Source of the DNA: an uncultured Collinsella sp.
GTDB lineage: Bacteria > Actinomycetota > Coriobacteriia > Coriobacteriales > Coriobacteriaceae
Assembly (NCBI GenBank): GCA_900546825.1
Contig: UREE01000013.1
Coordinates: 1 to 38,054, forward strand
DNA length: 38,054 nt
Direction: 5' to 3'
The position numbers and the translations under genes are program-made. Numbering within the stretch: position 1 is the first letter of the stretch; every line of letters starts with the position of its first letter. The notes beneath the pieces were generated by a model, which was not told the origin of the DNA, made no database searches, and saw only the letters and a program-made list of their open reading frames with translations. This document shows, one piece after another, positions 24,708 to 33,544 of this stretch.

Positions 24708-24862
24708 GCGTGAACTGCGATTTTTTACTCGTATGGAGACTTTTTCGCAATCTTGTGAACGACTGTCTCCACAAGTTGACGATGAGCAGCTAGGCACACT
24801 GCTTTGGGGTAAAGTATCCCAGACATACGATTCTGGAACGATTTTTCGAGAAAGGTGCCCGC

Positions 24863-25621
24863 GTGCTCAAAGCAGTCGTTTTCGATATGGACGAGACGCT
24901 TCTTAGCATCAACCTCAATGCGTTCATCCTTCGTTATTTTAAGGATGTCTCGTCGATGCTCGCGGATATCGGACGTCGCAGCCGCGGGGGCACGATGACG
25001 CGCCTCGGCACCATCCTGGTCGACCTCAACGCCAATCGCCGCAGCAGCACGGACAATCGCACCAATCTTGAGTTTTACCAGACCGAGGTCGAGCGCCGGT
25101 GCGGCATTTGCCTCTCGGACCCACTTATCTACGAGGCGTTTACCTACTACGATCACGAAGTTCTGCCGTACAAGAACGATGACATGATCAACGCAAAAGC
25201 CATGCCGGGCGCACATGCCGCGCTCCAGGCCGTACAGGATGCAGGACTGCGCTGCGCGCTCTTCACCAACCCCAGCTTTCCGCAGGGGGCCATCGAATGC
25301 CGCATGGGCTGGGGCGAGCTGACAGACGCGCCCTTCGAACTCGTAACGCACATGGGCAACGCCACGCGCTGCAAGCCCGATGCCACATATTATCTAGAGC
25401 AGCTGCAGGTCATGGGGCTCGAGCCACATGAGGTCCTCATGGTGGGCAACGACCCCAAGCGCGATTTCCCCAGCCCCGACTGCGGCATTCAAACCGCCTA
25501 TGTGGGCCAAGGAAAGCCCGGCCGCGCCACCTGGCGTGGAACCATGGAAGACTTCGCCCGCGACTTTAACGCCGTAGCAGAAGCCTTCTACGAGCACCAA
25601 ATAGCCGACGAACTAAGCTAG
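24863..25621 (+). CDS. HAD-superfamily hydrolase
   Basis: This 252-residue phosphatase-like protein has HAD motif I VFDMDETLL (Asp8, Asp10), motif II LFTNPS, a motif III lysine region and motif IV VGNDPKRDF, with a helical cap between motifs I and II. The start is GTG 24863 with GAAAGG upstream. The substrate, probably a small phosphorylated metabolite, is unknown. It is divergent from rpsA and convergent with the DeoR-type gene. Confidence 0.88.
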   Translation: MLKAVVFDMDETLLSINLNAFILRYFKDVSSMLADIGRRSRGGTMTRLGTILVDLNANRRSSTDNRTNLEFYQTEVERRCGICLSDPLIYEAFTYYDHEVLPYKNDDMINAKAMPGAHAALQAVQDAGLRCALFTNPSFPQGAIECRMGWGELTDAPFELVTHMGNATRCKPDATYYLEQLQVMGLEPHEVLMVGNDPKRDFPSPDCGIQTAYVGQGKPGRATWRGTMEDFARDFNAVAEAFYEHQIADELS

Positions 25622-25647
25622 TCCCCAAATCAGGAATGAGACAAAAG

Positions 25648-25719
25648 GTCAGGTACGTTTGCCGCATGCTTCCTTACGTAGGCAGCGACTTGAGGACAAG
25701 ATGCGATGCCCCGGCGTCC
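25648..25719. repeat. Possible degenerate structured element, copy C
   Basis: The segment GCGACTTGAGGACAAGAT matches the right half of copies A and B (GCGACGGTTTGAGGGGCAAGAT), and TTTGCC is kept on the left, but the arms pair poorly and a shorter hairpin (CTTCC-TTACGTA-GG) fills the middle. It lies between the HAD and DeoR stops. It is best seen as a decayed or variant member. Confidence 0.35.
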
Positions 25720-26456
25720 TAGGCCGTAATCATCTTGACGCGCTCGCCGATTTTGGCGTCGCGCTTGTCGGAGATAACAGTAAAGCCCTCCAGGTCGCAC
25801 ACCTTTACATTTGAAAACACATGGAACTTGGAGCTATCGGCGAGTACGTAACTCGCTTGGGAATTCTGCATCACGATACGTTTTTTGATAGCCTCGGGAT
25901 AACCTGGCGTCATGATGCCGCGGTCCTCGTCCACCGCGTTGACACCTATAAACGCCCGGTCAAAGTACAGCTCGCGCAGCGCGCTCTCAACCATAGGACC
26001 GGTGAGCGAGCAGGCAACGGGGTTGAAGTCGCCGCCAATTACCACCACCTTAGCAGCAAGCTCGCCCGTAAACCGACATGCATAGCCGTTGGTGGTGTAG
26101 ATAGTCACCGGCTTGTCGACGAGCAGGCTCAGGAGCGCCGTCGCGGTGGTACCGGAGTCGACATAGACCGTCTCACCGTCCTCGACCTCCGCTGCCGCAC
26201 GACGCGCGATCAGGTCCTTCTCACTACTCCGCTGCGCGCCCTTTTCAAAGACACTCACCTCGCGAGCCGCAGAATGCAGTTTGACCGCACCGCCGGTCAG
26301 ATACTCGATGCTCCCCCGCTTCTCGAGCTCCTTGAGGTCGCGGCGCAGCGTAGACATCGACACATCGGGCATAAAGGCCGCGAGCTCATCTATCTTGAGC
26401 AGGTCAGCCTCCTTTAGCTTATTAAGAATCAGTTCATGGCGCTCATACGGAATCAT
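25719..26456 (-). CDS. DeoR/GlpR-family sugar regulator
   Basis: This 245-residue repressor has an N-terminal winged helix-turn-helix (residues 1-60, PDVSMSTLRRDLKELEKRG being the recognition region) and a DeoR C-terminal sensor domain with the sugar-phosphate-binding VDSGTTATALLSLL motif. ATG 26456 follows AAGGAACGCCG. It lies downstream of the isomerase-PTS pair in the same direction, after their terminator, and is the likely regulator of that operon. The inducer is probably the sugar phosphate made by the PTS. Confidence 0.9.
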   Translation of the reverse strand: MIPYERHELILNKLKEADLLKIDELAAFMPDVSMSTLRRDLKELEKRGSIEYLTGGAVKLHSAAREVSVFEKGAQRSSEKDLIARRAAAEVEDGETVYVDSGTTATALLSLLVDKPVTIYTTNGYACRFTGELAAKVVVIGGDFNPVACSLTGPMVESALRELYFDRAFIGVNAVDEDRGIMTPGYPEAIKKRIVMQNSQASYVLADSSKFHVFSNVKVCDLEGFTVISDKRDAKIGERVKMITA

Positions 26457-26515
26457 CGGCGTTCCTTCCTTTTCATCTATTTTCAAAGTTTAACCTAATC
26501 AAGCCAATCAAAAGC

Positions 26516-26547
26516 AAAAAGGGCCGCTGCGATATAAGCAGCGACCC
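26516..26547 (-). terminator. Terminator after the PTS gene
   Basis: GGGCCGCTGC (26521-26530) pairs with GCAGCGACCC with one mismatch; the minus strand continues TTTTTGCTTTT. It separates the PTS operon from the DeoR-type gene. Confidence 0.85.
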
Positions 26548-26606
26548 CTTATTAGATGGAAGTCGGTCTTAGCCTTGGGCTCATGACTCGTAGCCCCAAA
26601 GCAAGA

Positions 26607-27980
26607 CTAGGCGAGCTGATCGTCCTTGTCGGTGAAGATGTAGCCGAGTACGCCGGCGACAACAGCCGAGATAACCATGCCGATCATGGCGAAAGCGAAG
26701 TTTATCGGATCGGAGGAGACGAAGGCCGGGAACGTAGTGACGGAGCCAAAGACAAAGGCCGTGGTGACGACCTTGAAAAGGCCGAGGAACGCGCCGCCGC
26801 AGACACCGCCGATGATCTGAGCCAGGAAGAGCTTCTTGTTCTTGACAAGCATGCCGAAGAGCGTGGGCTCGATGATGGCAGAGAGGCAGATGGTCACGGC
26901 ACCGGTCATGGCAAAGCTCTTGAGCTTCTGATCACGGGCCTTGAGGAAGACGCCGAGGGCACAACCGATGACGGCAAAGTTGCAGGCAAAGGTGGCCGGG
27001 CAAATGTAGTCGAAGCCGTTGGAGGCGATATTGTTAATCATGATGGGGTTGACGGCCCAGTGAATACCCATCGAGACGAGCACGGACCAGCCGCCGCCCA
27101 CCAGGATGCCAGCAAGCACGTTGGAGCGGGCGATGAGCCAGTTGACCACGAAGGCGATGCCCTCGCCGGCATAGACGCCCAAGGGGCCGATCACGAGCAT
27201 GGTGGCGGGAACCATGATAATCAGCGAGACCGCGGGAAGCACGACGAGCTTAAGGGTCTCGGGCACATGCTCATCCAGGAACTTATAGAGGAACGAGTAA
27301 ACCCAGATGGCGATGATGGCCGGGATAACGGTGGAGTTGTAGCTCATAAGCACCACGGGGATGCCGAAGAACTCGCTCATGGCGCCGTTGCCCGCGTCGC
27401 CCATCAAGCCGATAAAGTCGGGATAGAGCAGACAGGCGCAGATCAGGGCCGACAGATACGGGCTCGCACCGAAGCGTTTGCCCGAGGAGAAGCCCAGAAG
27501 CACCGGCAGGAAGTAGAACACGCTCATCGAGAGGGTGTAAAGAATGGTGTAGGTGCCCGTACCCTCGGTGATAAGGCCGAGCTGAACCGCAAGGATCAGC
27601 AGGCCGCGGAGGATACCGGAGCCGGCCATGGCGGGCAGCAGCGGAGCAAAGACGCCCGAGATGGCGGAGAAGATCCTGGAGACGATGCCCTCATCGGAGG
27701 AGGCGCTCGTGGAGACCTCGGCGTCCGAGCCCTTGACAAGCGGCTCGAACTTCTCATAGAGCTTGGGTACCTCGGTGCCAATCAGCACTTGGTACTGGCC
27801 GACTGAGTTGACGGTGTTGACCACGCCGTCGACCTCCTTGACGGCCGCGTCGTCACACTTGGAATCGTCACGTAGGTTCAGGCGAAGACGAGTGGCGCAG
27901 TGCGTCATGCCCGAGATGTTCTCGGGGCCGCCCACGGCGGCAAGAATGCCCTCGGCAGTAGCTTCCCAATCACGTTTCAT
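26607..27980 (-). CDS. PTS sugar transporter subunit EIIBC
   Basis: This 457-residue membrane protein takes up and phosphorylates a sugar. The EIIB domain (1-90) carries the phosphorylated Cys28 in MTHCATRLRL; the EIIC domain follows with about 10 helices and the glucose/beta-glucoside-type substrate motif IIEPTLFG. No EIIA domain is fused, so EIIA must come from elsewhere. ATG 27980 follows GGGGAGGT, and the ribosome site overlaps the stop of the isomerase gene 8 nt upstream, indicating coupling. The sugar is not predictable. Confidence 0.9.
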   Translation of the reverse strand: MKRDWEATAEGILAAVGGPENISGMTHCATRLRLNLRDDSKCDDAAVKEVDGVVNTVNSVGQYQVLIGTEVPKLYEKFEPLVKGSDAEVSTSASSDEGIVSRIFSAISGVFAPLLPAMAGSGILRGLLILAVQLGLITEGTGTYTILYTLSMSVFYFLPVLLGFSSGKRFGASPYLSALICACLLYPDFIGLMGDAGNGAMSEFFGIPVVLMSYNSTVIPAIIAIWVYSFLYKFLDEHVPETLKLVVLPAVSLIIMVPATMLVIGPLGVYAGEGIAFVVNWLIARSNVLAGILVGGGWSVLVSMGIHWAVNPIMINNIASNGFDYICPATFACNFAVIGCALGVFLKARDQKLKSFAMTGAVTICLSAIIEPTLFGMLVKNKKLFLAQIIGGVCGGAFLGLFKVVTTAFVFGSVTTFPAFVSSDPINFAFAMIGMVISAVVAGVLGYIFTDKDDQLA

Positions 27981-27987
27981 AGAATGA

Positions 27988-28926
27988 TTACCTCCCCATA
28001 GCGCAGAAGAGCTCGCGCACGAGCGCGGCCGCTGCAAGTGCATCGTTTGCATCAATCACGGACTGTATCTTTTCCTGGCCCACACTTTCCAAGGAGTCAT
28101 TCATAAGCTTCATCATAGCGAGGTTATGAGCGCACTCCCCTTCCGCATCCTCGATAATTGGGAACGTATCGAAGTAGATAGCGTGGTCAAAGGCGTATTT
28201 CTTGAGATAGAAGAGCATTTCGAGCGTCTTGACAGGCGTAGCCATGCCGATCATGAGTCCGTCGTCCATCACGCCGTAGCCATCGTTGAGGTGAATGCCG
28301 TAGAGCTTGCCGGCACGACCGAAGATATCGGTAGCCATCGCGGGGTTCTCGTGCTTCATGAGCATGTGACAGTAATCGAGCGTAACGCCAAGATTCTCGC
28401 GGTCCACCGCGTTGAGGATCATGCCGGTGAGGCCCATCGTATCGATATAGGCGTAGCTGCGCTCCTCATAGGGCTTGTACTCGATGGAGATATGCAGGTC
28501 GGGCGCATAGTCGCAAACCGCCTGGAACGCCTTAACGAGGTTGTCAAACACGCGGGTGTAGTCGATCTGGAAACTGTAGTCAAAGCCATCATGACCGAGC
28601 CAGATCGTCACGGTATCGCCGCCGCAGGTGCGACAGTAATCACAGGCCTCATAGCAGAGCTTAAGTGCCTCCCCAGCGAGCGTAGGATCCTGATTGCCCA
28701 GGTCGCCATTGATAAAGTCGCTGCGAAAGCGAAGAGCAGTGCCGTTGAGCTTGAGGGCATGCGCGTCGAGCTTGTCCTTCATCTCCTCGGCGGGGATGCC
28801 CACCACGTGCTCAGGGTAATTAAGGTCCACATGGGTGAGGCCGACGTGCTGGAACTGGTCGAAGACGCGGTCGATGTTCTTCTCACCGGTTCGGTAGTAG
28901 GAGTTGATGCGGGTTGCGAATTTCAT
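27988..28926 (-). CDS. Sugar isomerase/epimerase-like TIM barrel protein
   Basis: This 312-residue protein has the xylose-isomerase-like TIM barrel of the AP-endonuclease-2 fold. Candidate metal ligands appear in order as Glu in SIEYKPYEE, Asp and His in VTLDYCHML, His in GIHLNDGYG and Asp in IYFDTFPI. It likely isomerises or epimerises the sugar handled by the PTS encoded next. ATG 28926 follows GGAAAGGCAGCTCAGCG. It is the first gene of the operon. Confidence 0.82.
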   Translation of the reverse strand: MKFATRINSYYRTGEKNIDRVFDQFQHVGLTHVDLNYPEHVVGIPAEEMKDKLDAHALKLNGTALRFRSDFINGDLGNQDPTLAGEALKLCYEACDYCRTCGGDTVTIWLGHDGFDYSFQIDYTRVFDNLVKAFQAVCDYAPDLHISIEYKPYEERSYAYIDTMGLTGMILNAVDRENLGVTLDYCHMLMKHENPAMATDIFGRAGKLYGIHLNDGYGVMDDGLMIGMATPVKTLEMLFYLKKYAFDHAIYFDTFPIIEDAEGECAHNLAMMKLMNDSLESVGQEKIQSVIDANDALAAAALVRELFCAMGR

Positions 28927-29014
28927 CGCTGAGCTGCCTTTCCTGCAAGGAAACGTTCAAACGGAAAGCCCCGACCGTTGCGCGCGTTTGGGCAGGCGCC
29001 TCTTCCGTAACAAC

Positions 29015-29077
29015 AGTCTATTGCAAGTAATTCTCATTCGCAATCACGTTTTTTCATGCATATTCATAGCTTTTCAT
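29015..29077 (-). promoter_or_regulatory. Promoter and phased operator repeats of the PTS operon
   Basis: On the minus strand TTGCGA (29038-29043), a 17-nt spacer and TAGACT (29015-29020) form a possible promoter about 90 nt before the isomerase gene. Just upstream, + strand TTCAT occurs three times exactly 10 bp apart (29053, 29063, 29073), one helical turn each, an arrangement fitting an operator for the neighbouring DeoR-family protein. Confidence 0.45.
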
Positions 29078-29207
29078 AGTAATTGGGTAATATACCAGCT
29101 TTTACCTGCACTTTTAGTTAATGCAACATTTTGACAATGCGTGAAACTGAATGACTATTCCTGACTCCAACTACCGTTTACCGTCAAATGCCAACCGTTC
29201 ACCGGTA

Positions 29208-29240
29208 AAGAAATGCACCTGTCCGCTATGCAGACAGGTG
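29208..29240 (-). terminator. Original cyuA-type terminator, left copy
   Basis: GCACCTGTC / GACAGGTGC with a 9-nt loop is followed on the minus strand by ATTTCTTT. It now ends the chimeric gene at 29296-30558. At the right copy (35814) only the inner part of the hairpin survives, its outer arm replaced by regulator sequence, so the repeat boundary cuts through this terminator. Confidence 0.75.
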
Positions 29241-29523
29241 CCTTACAGCCACAAGCACGATGGTTTCAACAGCAAGATGGAGCGCCCCAGAGCCCCTAGC
29301 AGTCGACGACGGTTTTGCCGATCATGATGTTGAGGATCTCGACGTCGGTGTCCTTCATGCCTACACGGCCCACATAGCCCATGCTGGCAATCGTCTCCTC
29401 CACCGTATCCTGGATCAGACCCTCGCCGGCACGGAAACCACGGCACTGCATGGCCATATCGTGGCCCAGAATCGCTGCATCGACAGCAGCCGAAATCTTG
29501 GCGACGCAACTTGCCTTGGCGCC
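29219..29523. repeat. Direct repeat of cyuA 3' end, left copy
   Basis: These 305 bp match 35814-36118 without gaps at about 91% (roughly 26 differences by eye). They contain the last 75 codons of the cysteine desulfidase, its stop and half of its terminator. Most differences are silent, three change an amino acid. Confidence 0.9.
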
Positions 29524-30558
29524 CTGTTTGAACCACGTGCGCAGGTCCTCGAGCGTGCTGCCCGCTGCATACACTTTGATTTTGCGACCACCCCTCGTGG
29601 TCACCGTGCAGCGGTCGCCGCTCTCGCTGTTCTCGTGCGCCGTGATCTTCTTGAGGTAATCGCGGCGAAACGCCACGACGCGGGCGTTGCTTATCTCGAT
29701 GAACCAATCGTCGTCGACAAGCGAAGTGCCCGTGGCACCTCGGCTTGCTATCTCCTCGGAGAAGGAGAAACCGAGTTCGCGCTCCTGCCTGCCAATCTCG
29801 AGGATGCCGCGGGCCGGCATGCTGAGCATGACCAGGGGAAGCGCGACGCCGATGAGTAGGAACAGGAACGGGATGAGCACGAGCAGGCGCGCACCCTCGT
29901 CGGTGAAGACCGCCATGAAGGCGAGGACGAGCGAGAAGACGAGGGCCATGCCGTTGAAAACAATCGTCAACGGCTTGATGGCAGACCAACACAGGCCCGC
30001 CTTGGTCATGGGACCGTCGACGGCGTCCGAGACTTCGATGCCCCCTTCCTCCAGACGGGCGAGGAGGTTGAGCGAGCACACCCCCTCGAGGCTTATCGAG
30101 CAGAACTTCCGGTCGCCCTCGAACAGGTCGATCCTCATCATCTGCGCGTGAAGCGTTGCACGGGTGATGTTGCCAAACGTCGTCTCCTTGCGGATGCCGA
30201 AGGCGTTACGCGAGAGAATGCGCCCACCGTCCACGTCGATACGCGGGATGCTCAGCAAGGCCCAGATAGCCATCCCCGCGAGCGCCATGGCATGACCGAA
30301 CCACACAAGTTCGTGGTCCCACTCGCCCAGCGAGACGCCCTGCCAGACGTAGACACCCAGCATGAGCAGTTCGAACGCGACGGCGCAGCAGGCGATGATC
30401 GTGCGGATGGCTGCGGGCATGCGCACCGTGAAGCAATCGAGGCTGTCCGTTGCCTCACTGCGCTCGCGCGCGCCGCGGCGGGCGACCCATGCAGTGAGCG
30501 GGCCGACGATGAACACGGTCATACCGACGCGCAGAATGGATTCGAGCAGATTACTCAT
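29296..30558 (-). CDS. Chimera: PH-like membrane protein fused to CyuA tail
   Basis: This 420-residue protein has two parts. Residues 1 to about 345 are a membrane protein I cannot name: two N-terminal helices, a soluble segment (GGRILSRNAFGIRKETTFGN) like a bacterial PH fold, two central helices (ALVFSLVLAFMAVF and LLVLIPFLFLLIGVAL) and a second PH-like segment. The last 75 residues, from GAKASC on, are the C terminus of the cysteine desulfidase encoded at 35891-37213, with 3 substitutions. The tail without its enzyme core and Cys ligand set can hardly be catalytic. The natural 3' end of the membrane protein gene is missing. ATG 30558 is chosen; GTG 30567 is possible. Confidence 0.8.
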   Translation of the reverse strand: MSNLLESILRVGMTVFIVGPLTAWVARRGARERSEATDSLDCFTVRMPAAIRTIIACCAVAFELLMLGVYVWQGVSLGEWDHELVWFGHAMALAGMAIWALLSIPRIDVDGGRILSRNAFGIRKETTFGNITRATLHAQMMRIDLFEGDRKFCSISLEGVCSLNLLARLEEGGIEVSDAVDGPMTKAGLCWSAIKPLTIVFNGMALVFSLVLAFMAVFTDEGARLLVLIPFLFLLIGVALPLVMLSMPARGILEIGRQERELGFSFSEEIASRGATGTSLVDDDWFIEISNARVVAFRRDYLKKITAHENSESGDRCTVTTRGGRKIKVYAAGSTLEDLRTWFKQGAKASCVAKISAAVDAAILGHDMAMQCRGFRAGEGLIQDTVEETIASMGYVGRVGMKDTDVEILNIMIGKTVVDC

Positions 30559-30715
30559 GGGGGCCACCGCCTCGGGCTCTGGAGATTAACTGCAGGAAAC
30601 GCTGCCAGAACGATGGGATGCGCACAACGTAAGGAGCCGCGTATCGGCAAGCGGCGGCATCGCAATCGCCCGGCGAACAGATGATGATCGGCGCCGGGCC
30701 AGACGAATTAAACAA

Positions 30716-30761
30716 AAGGGTGGTCGACGGCGCCCTCGCATGCGCACCGTCAACCACCCTT
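30716..30761 (-). terminator. Terminator after the MFS efflux gene
   Basis: AAGGGTGGTCGACGG (30716-30730) pairs with CCGTCAACCACCCTT (30747-30761) with one mismatch; TTTTGTTT follows on the minus strand. Confidence 0.85.
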
Positions 30762-30815
30762 CACGTCGCAGCGACCCTACGAGCCGTCCGAAACGAAACG
30801 CACTCCGCCAGAGCG

Positions 30816-32066
30816 CTACCCAATCTTGCGGATGCTCGGGATCGCCCAGGTGATGCCTGCTAGGATCACCATTGCAGCACCGATGAGCACGAAGCACGCG
30901 CTTACGCCGATGGCGTCCGCGAACAAGGTCGATGCGACGAGCCCCACGGGCATAGCCCAGCTGCAGACCGCTCCGTACAGACCGAAGACGCGGCCCATGC
31001 ACTCGGGATCGACGCGCTCCTGCATGAGCGCCATCTGCGGCGCGCTGTACAGCGGACTCGAGACCCCCATCGCGAACGTAAGCCCCAGAAACACAACGAG
31101 CGCGGAAGGGGGCACGAGGCCGCCCGCGAGCGTGCCCGCTCCGAAGAGGCCGATGGCCAGCGTGCACGAAAGCGCGCGGTTCTTAAGGCCACCCGTCGCC
31201 CCGATCCAGCCGCTCGCCGCGATCATGCCGACCGAGAACGCGATCTCCGCGATAGCCGACTGCGTAGTGGTGCCCCCAAAATGGTCGAACACCATGAGCG
31301 GGAACAGCGCGGATATGGGCGAGAACAGGACCGAGAAGGCGAAGCCTATCCAGAGCATGGCGAACAGACCGTGATGGCGTTTGAGCTCGCGGTACCCGTT
31401 GGCCGTCTCCAATAGGAAGGCCCGCACCGCGCGGTGCGACGCCTCGGCGTTCTCCTCGGGCGTATGGCGCTCGGGCGCCGGCGTCTTGATGCCGGAGGTC
31501 GCCACCGCGATGCTCGCGAGCACCGCGCCGACGACATCGAGCGCGATCATGAAGGTCAGACCAAACGCCGGGTAGACCACCGCGGCGATGGCGTTGCCGA
31601 TGATATAGCTACCCGACTGCATGAACTGCAGCATGCCCGCCAGCTTGCCGAGCACCTCGGGCGGGGCGATGAGCGGTGTGAGCGCGTTGAAGGCGGGCGT
31701 ATGGAGCGTGCTGCCCAGCGCACGGACGAACAGCACCGCCGCCACAACGGCGACAGAGAGGTCGCCCCGAAGCGAGCCGAAGACAAGCGTGAGGCTCACG
31801 GCCGCGATGAAGAGATCGGCGCCGATCATGAGACGCTTGATGGACGTGCGGTCCACGATGGTGCCCGCGAAGGCGCCGAGGAGCGCCATGGGCAAGAAGG
31901 CCGCCAGGCTCACGAACGACAGGGCGCTCGCGGAGCCGGTGGTGAGGGTGACGTGCCAGATGAGACCCATCTGCAGAATGGAGCTCGTGAGCACGGAGAA
32001 GAACTCGCCGATCCAGACGATGGCGAGCGAGCGCTTCCAAGAAGCGCAGGGATTCGGTTGTGTCAT
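30816..32066 (-). CDS. MFS efflux protein, DHA3 (MefA-like) type
   Basis: This 416-residue membrane protein has about 12 helices in two halves joined by a charged loop (PAPERHTPEENAEASHRAVR). IGEFFSVLTSSILQMGLIWHV and FAGTIVDRTSIKRLMI match the DHA3 family that includes macrolide exporters. ATG 32066 follows AAGGATTATTCC. It lies inside the island bounded by the cyuA repeats. A role in resistance to an inhibitor is possible but the substrate cannot be inferred. Confidence 0.82.
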   Translation of the reverse strand: MTQPNPCASWKRSLAIVWIGEFFSVLTSSILQMGLIWHVTLTTGSASALSFVSLAAFLPMALLGAFAGTIVDRTSIKRLMIGADLFIAAVSLTLVFGSLRGDLSVAVVAAVLFVRALGSTLHTPAFNALTPLIAPPEVLGKLAGMLQFMQSGSYIIGNAIAAVVYPAFGLTFMIALDVVGAVLASIAVATSGIKTPAPERHTPEENAEASHRAVRAFLLETANGYRELKRHHGLFAMLWIGFAFSVLFSPISALFPLMVFDHFGGTTTQSAIAEIAFSVGMIAASGWIGATGGLKNRALSCTLAIGLFGAGTLAGGLVPPSALVVFLGLTFAMGVSSPLYSAPQMALMQERVDPECMGRVFGLYGAVCSWAMPVGLVASTLFADAIGVSACFVLIGAAMVILAGITWAIPSIRKIG

Positions 32067-32108
32067 GGAATAATCCTTTGATGCGATCGGTGGTATGCAG
32101 CGAAGTAC

Positions 32109-32242
32109 CGGTCGCTCACGCGACCGTGGCTAGAGCCAAATCCTCATGGAAGCAAGCATGGTGCAGCTCCCCTTTCCAAATCTCGAGGTAAACCTTCAGC
32201 CGTGAGTGGGGCTATTATAGGGACTTGCGAGCCAAGATGCAA
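32109..32242 (-). promoter_or_regulatory. MFS gene promoter and leader hairpin
   Basis: On the minus strand TTGCAT (32237-32242), a 17-nt spacer and TATAAT (32214-32219) precede a leader of about 140 nt. The leader carries a perfect hairpin CGGTCGC-TCAC-GCGACCG (32109-32126), which may bear on control of the efflux gene. Confidence 0.4.
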
Positions 32243-32318
32243 CAGGAAGACCTCTACGGAGCGTAGATGCCGGGCGCCCCGAACCACTTATGCCATGAGA
32301 GACGGCATCCGATTCTCC

Positions 32319-32347
32319 TTGACATGGTTTCAATGTGATATCACAAT
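32319..32347 (+). promoter_or_regulatory. SPFH gene promoter with palindromic operator
   Basis: A consensus -35 TTGACA (32319-32324) is 17 nt from CACAAT (32342-32347). Between and overlapping them is the perfect 12-bp palindrome TGTGATATCACA (32334-32345), well placed to be a repressor site. Confidence 0.45.
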
Positions 32348-32460
32348 GCAATCAGCAGTCGCACGGACTGCTCGGGGACTCGCCTCCTCCCCATCGCAAT
32401 CTGGAGCGCGGCGCCGGGGACGTCACGCAAACGCCGGCGCAGTCGTGAAAGGAACTCACA

Positions 32461-33480
32461 ATGAGCGTGGAAAAGCAACTCAAGGCCAAGTCGGGCTACG
32501 GCATGCTCGTCGCCGTGGCGGTGGCGCTCATCGTCATCATCGGCCTCTTTATCTGGAGCACCATCGGGCTCGCGAGCACGCCCGACGGCGTCGACGCGCC
32601 CGCAGTCTACGGATGGGGGCTCGGCCTCAGCATCCTCGCGTTTTGCCTGTGGTTCATCCCACTCAACGGATTCTTCTCGCTGCAGCCCGGCCAGGCGCGC
32701 GTGTGCATCCTGTTCGGCAAGTACGTGGGCACCGTCCGCGACGAGGGCTTCTTCTGGGCCAACCCGTTCTTTAGCAAGAGCATGGGCGGATCGGCCGGGA
32801 TCGGCGAGATGATCGAGCTCGAGATGAGCGATTCCAAGGCCGCCAAGGCCGCGGCGCAGAAGGCCGCCAAGGGCAACCCCACCACCATCTCCACCCGCGT
32901 GCGCACCCTGAATGGCGAGCGCCTGAAGGTCAACGACAAAATGGGCAACCCCATCGAGATCGCAACCGTCGTGGTGTGGCACGTCGCCGATACCGCCAAG
33001 GCGCTCTTCGACGTCGACGACTACCAGAGCTATGTCGCCATGCAGGCCGAGACGGCGCTGCGCCACGTGGCGAGCGTGTACGCCTACGACCACCTGGAGG
33101 ACGAGTCCGATGCCGCCGGCGCCATCACGCTGCGCGCCAATGTGGAAGAGGTCTCCGAAGCCCTGCGCCGCGAGCTCGCGATGCGCCTGGCGCCCGCCGG
33201 CGTCGAGGTCGACGATGCACGTCTCACGCACCTCGCCTACTCCCCCGAGATCGCCCAGGCGATGCTGCGCCGCCAGCAGGCCGAGGCCGTCATCGCCGCA
33301 CGCAAGAAGATCGTCGAGGGCGCGGTCTCCATGGTCGACATGGCCGTGAAGGAGATGGCTGCCGGCGGCACCATCGAGCTCGACGACGAGCGCAAGGCGC
33401 AGATGGCCAGCAACCTCATGGTGGTGCTCTGCGGTGAATCCGAGGCGCACCCGGTGCTCAACGCAGGCTCGCTGTACTAA
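32461..33480 (+). CDS. SPFH/Band 7 domain membrane protein
   Basis: This 339-residue protein has two N-terminal membrane helices (residues 12-36 and about 50-70), then an SPFH domain beginning SLQPGQARVCILFGKYVG and running to about residue 240, with a basic KAAKAAAQKAAKG insertion and a helical tail. The family (stomatin/flotillin-like) forms membrane scaffolds; the specific role is unknown. ATG 32461 follows GAAAGGAACTCACA. A small ribbon-helix-helix gene lies 64 nt downstream and is probably co-transcribed. Confidence 0.85.
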   Translation: MSVEKQLKAKSGYGMLVAVAVALIVIIGLFIWSTIGLASTPDGVDAPAVYGWGLGLSILAFCLWFIPLNGFFSLQPGQARVCILFGKYVGTVRDEGFFWANPFFSKSMGGSAGIGEMIELEMSDSKAAKAAAQKAAKGNPTTISTRVRTLNGERLKVNDKMGNPIEIATVVVWHVADTAKALFDVDDYQSYVAMQAETALRHVASVYAYDHLEDESDAAGAITLRANVEEVSEALRRELAMRLAPAGVEVDDARLTHLAYSPEIAQAMLRRQQAEAVIAARKKIVEGAVSMVDMAVKEMAAGGTIELDDERKAQMASNLMVVLCGESEAHPVLNAGSLY

Positions 33481-33544
33481 CCCCAACACCAATGAGTAAT
33501 TTGGGGACGGGTGCAAAATTGCACATTCGACAAGAAGGCACGTC

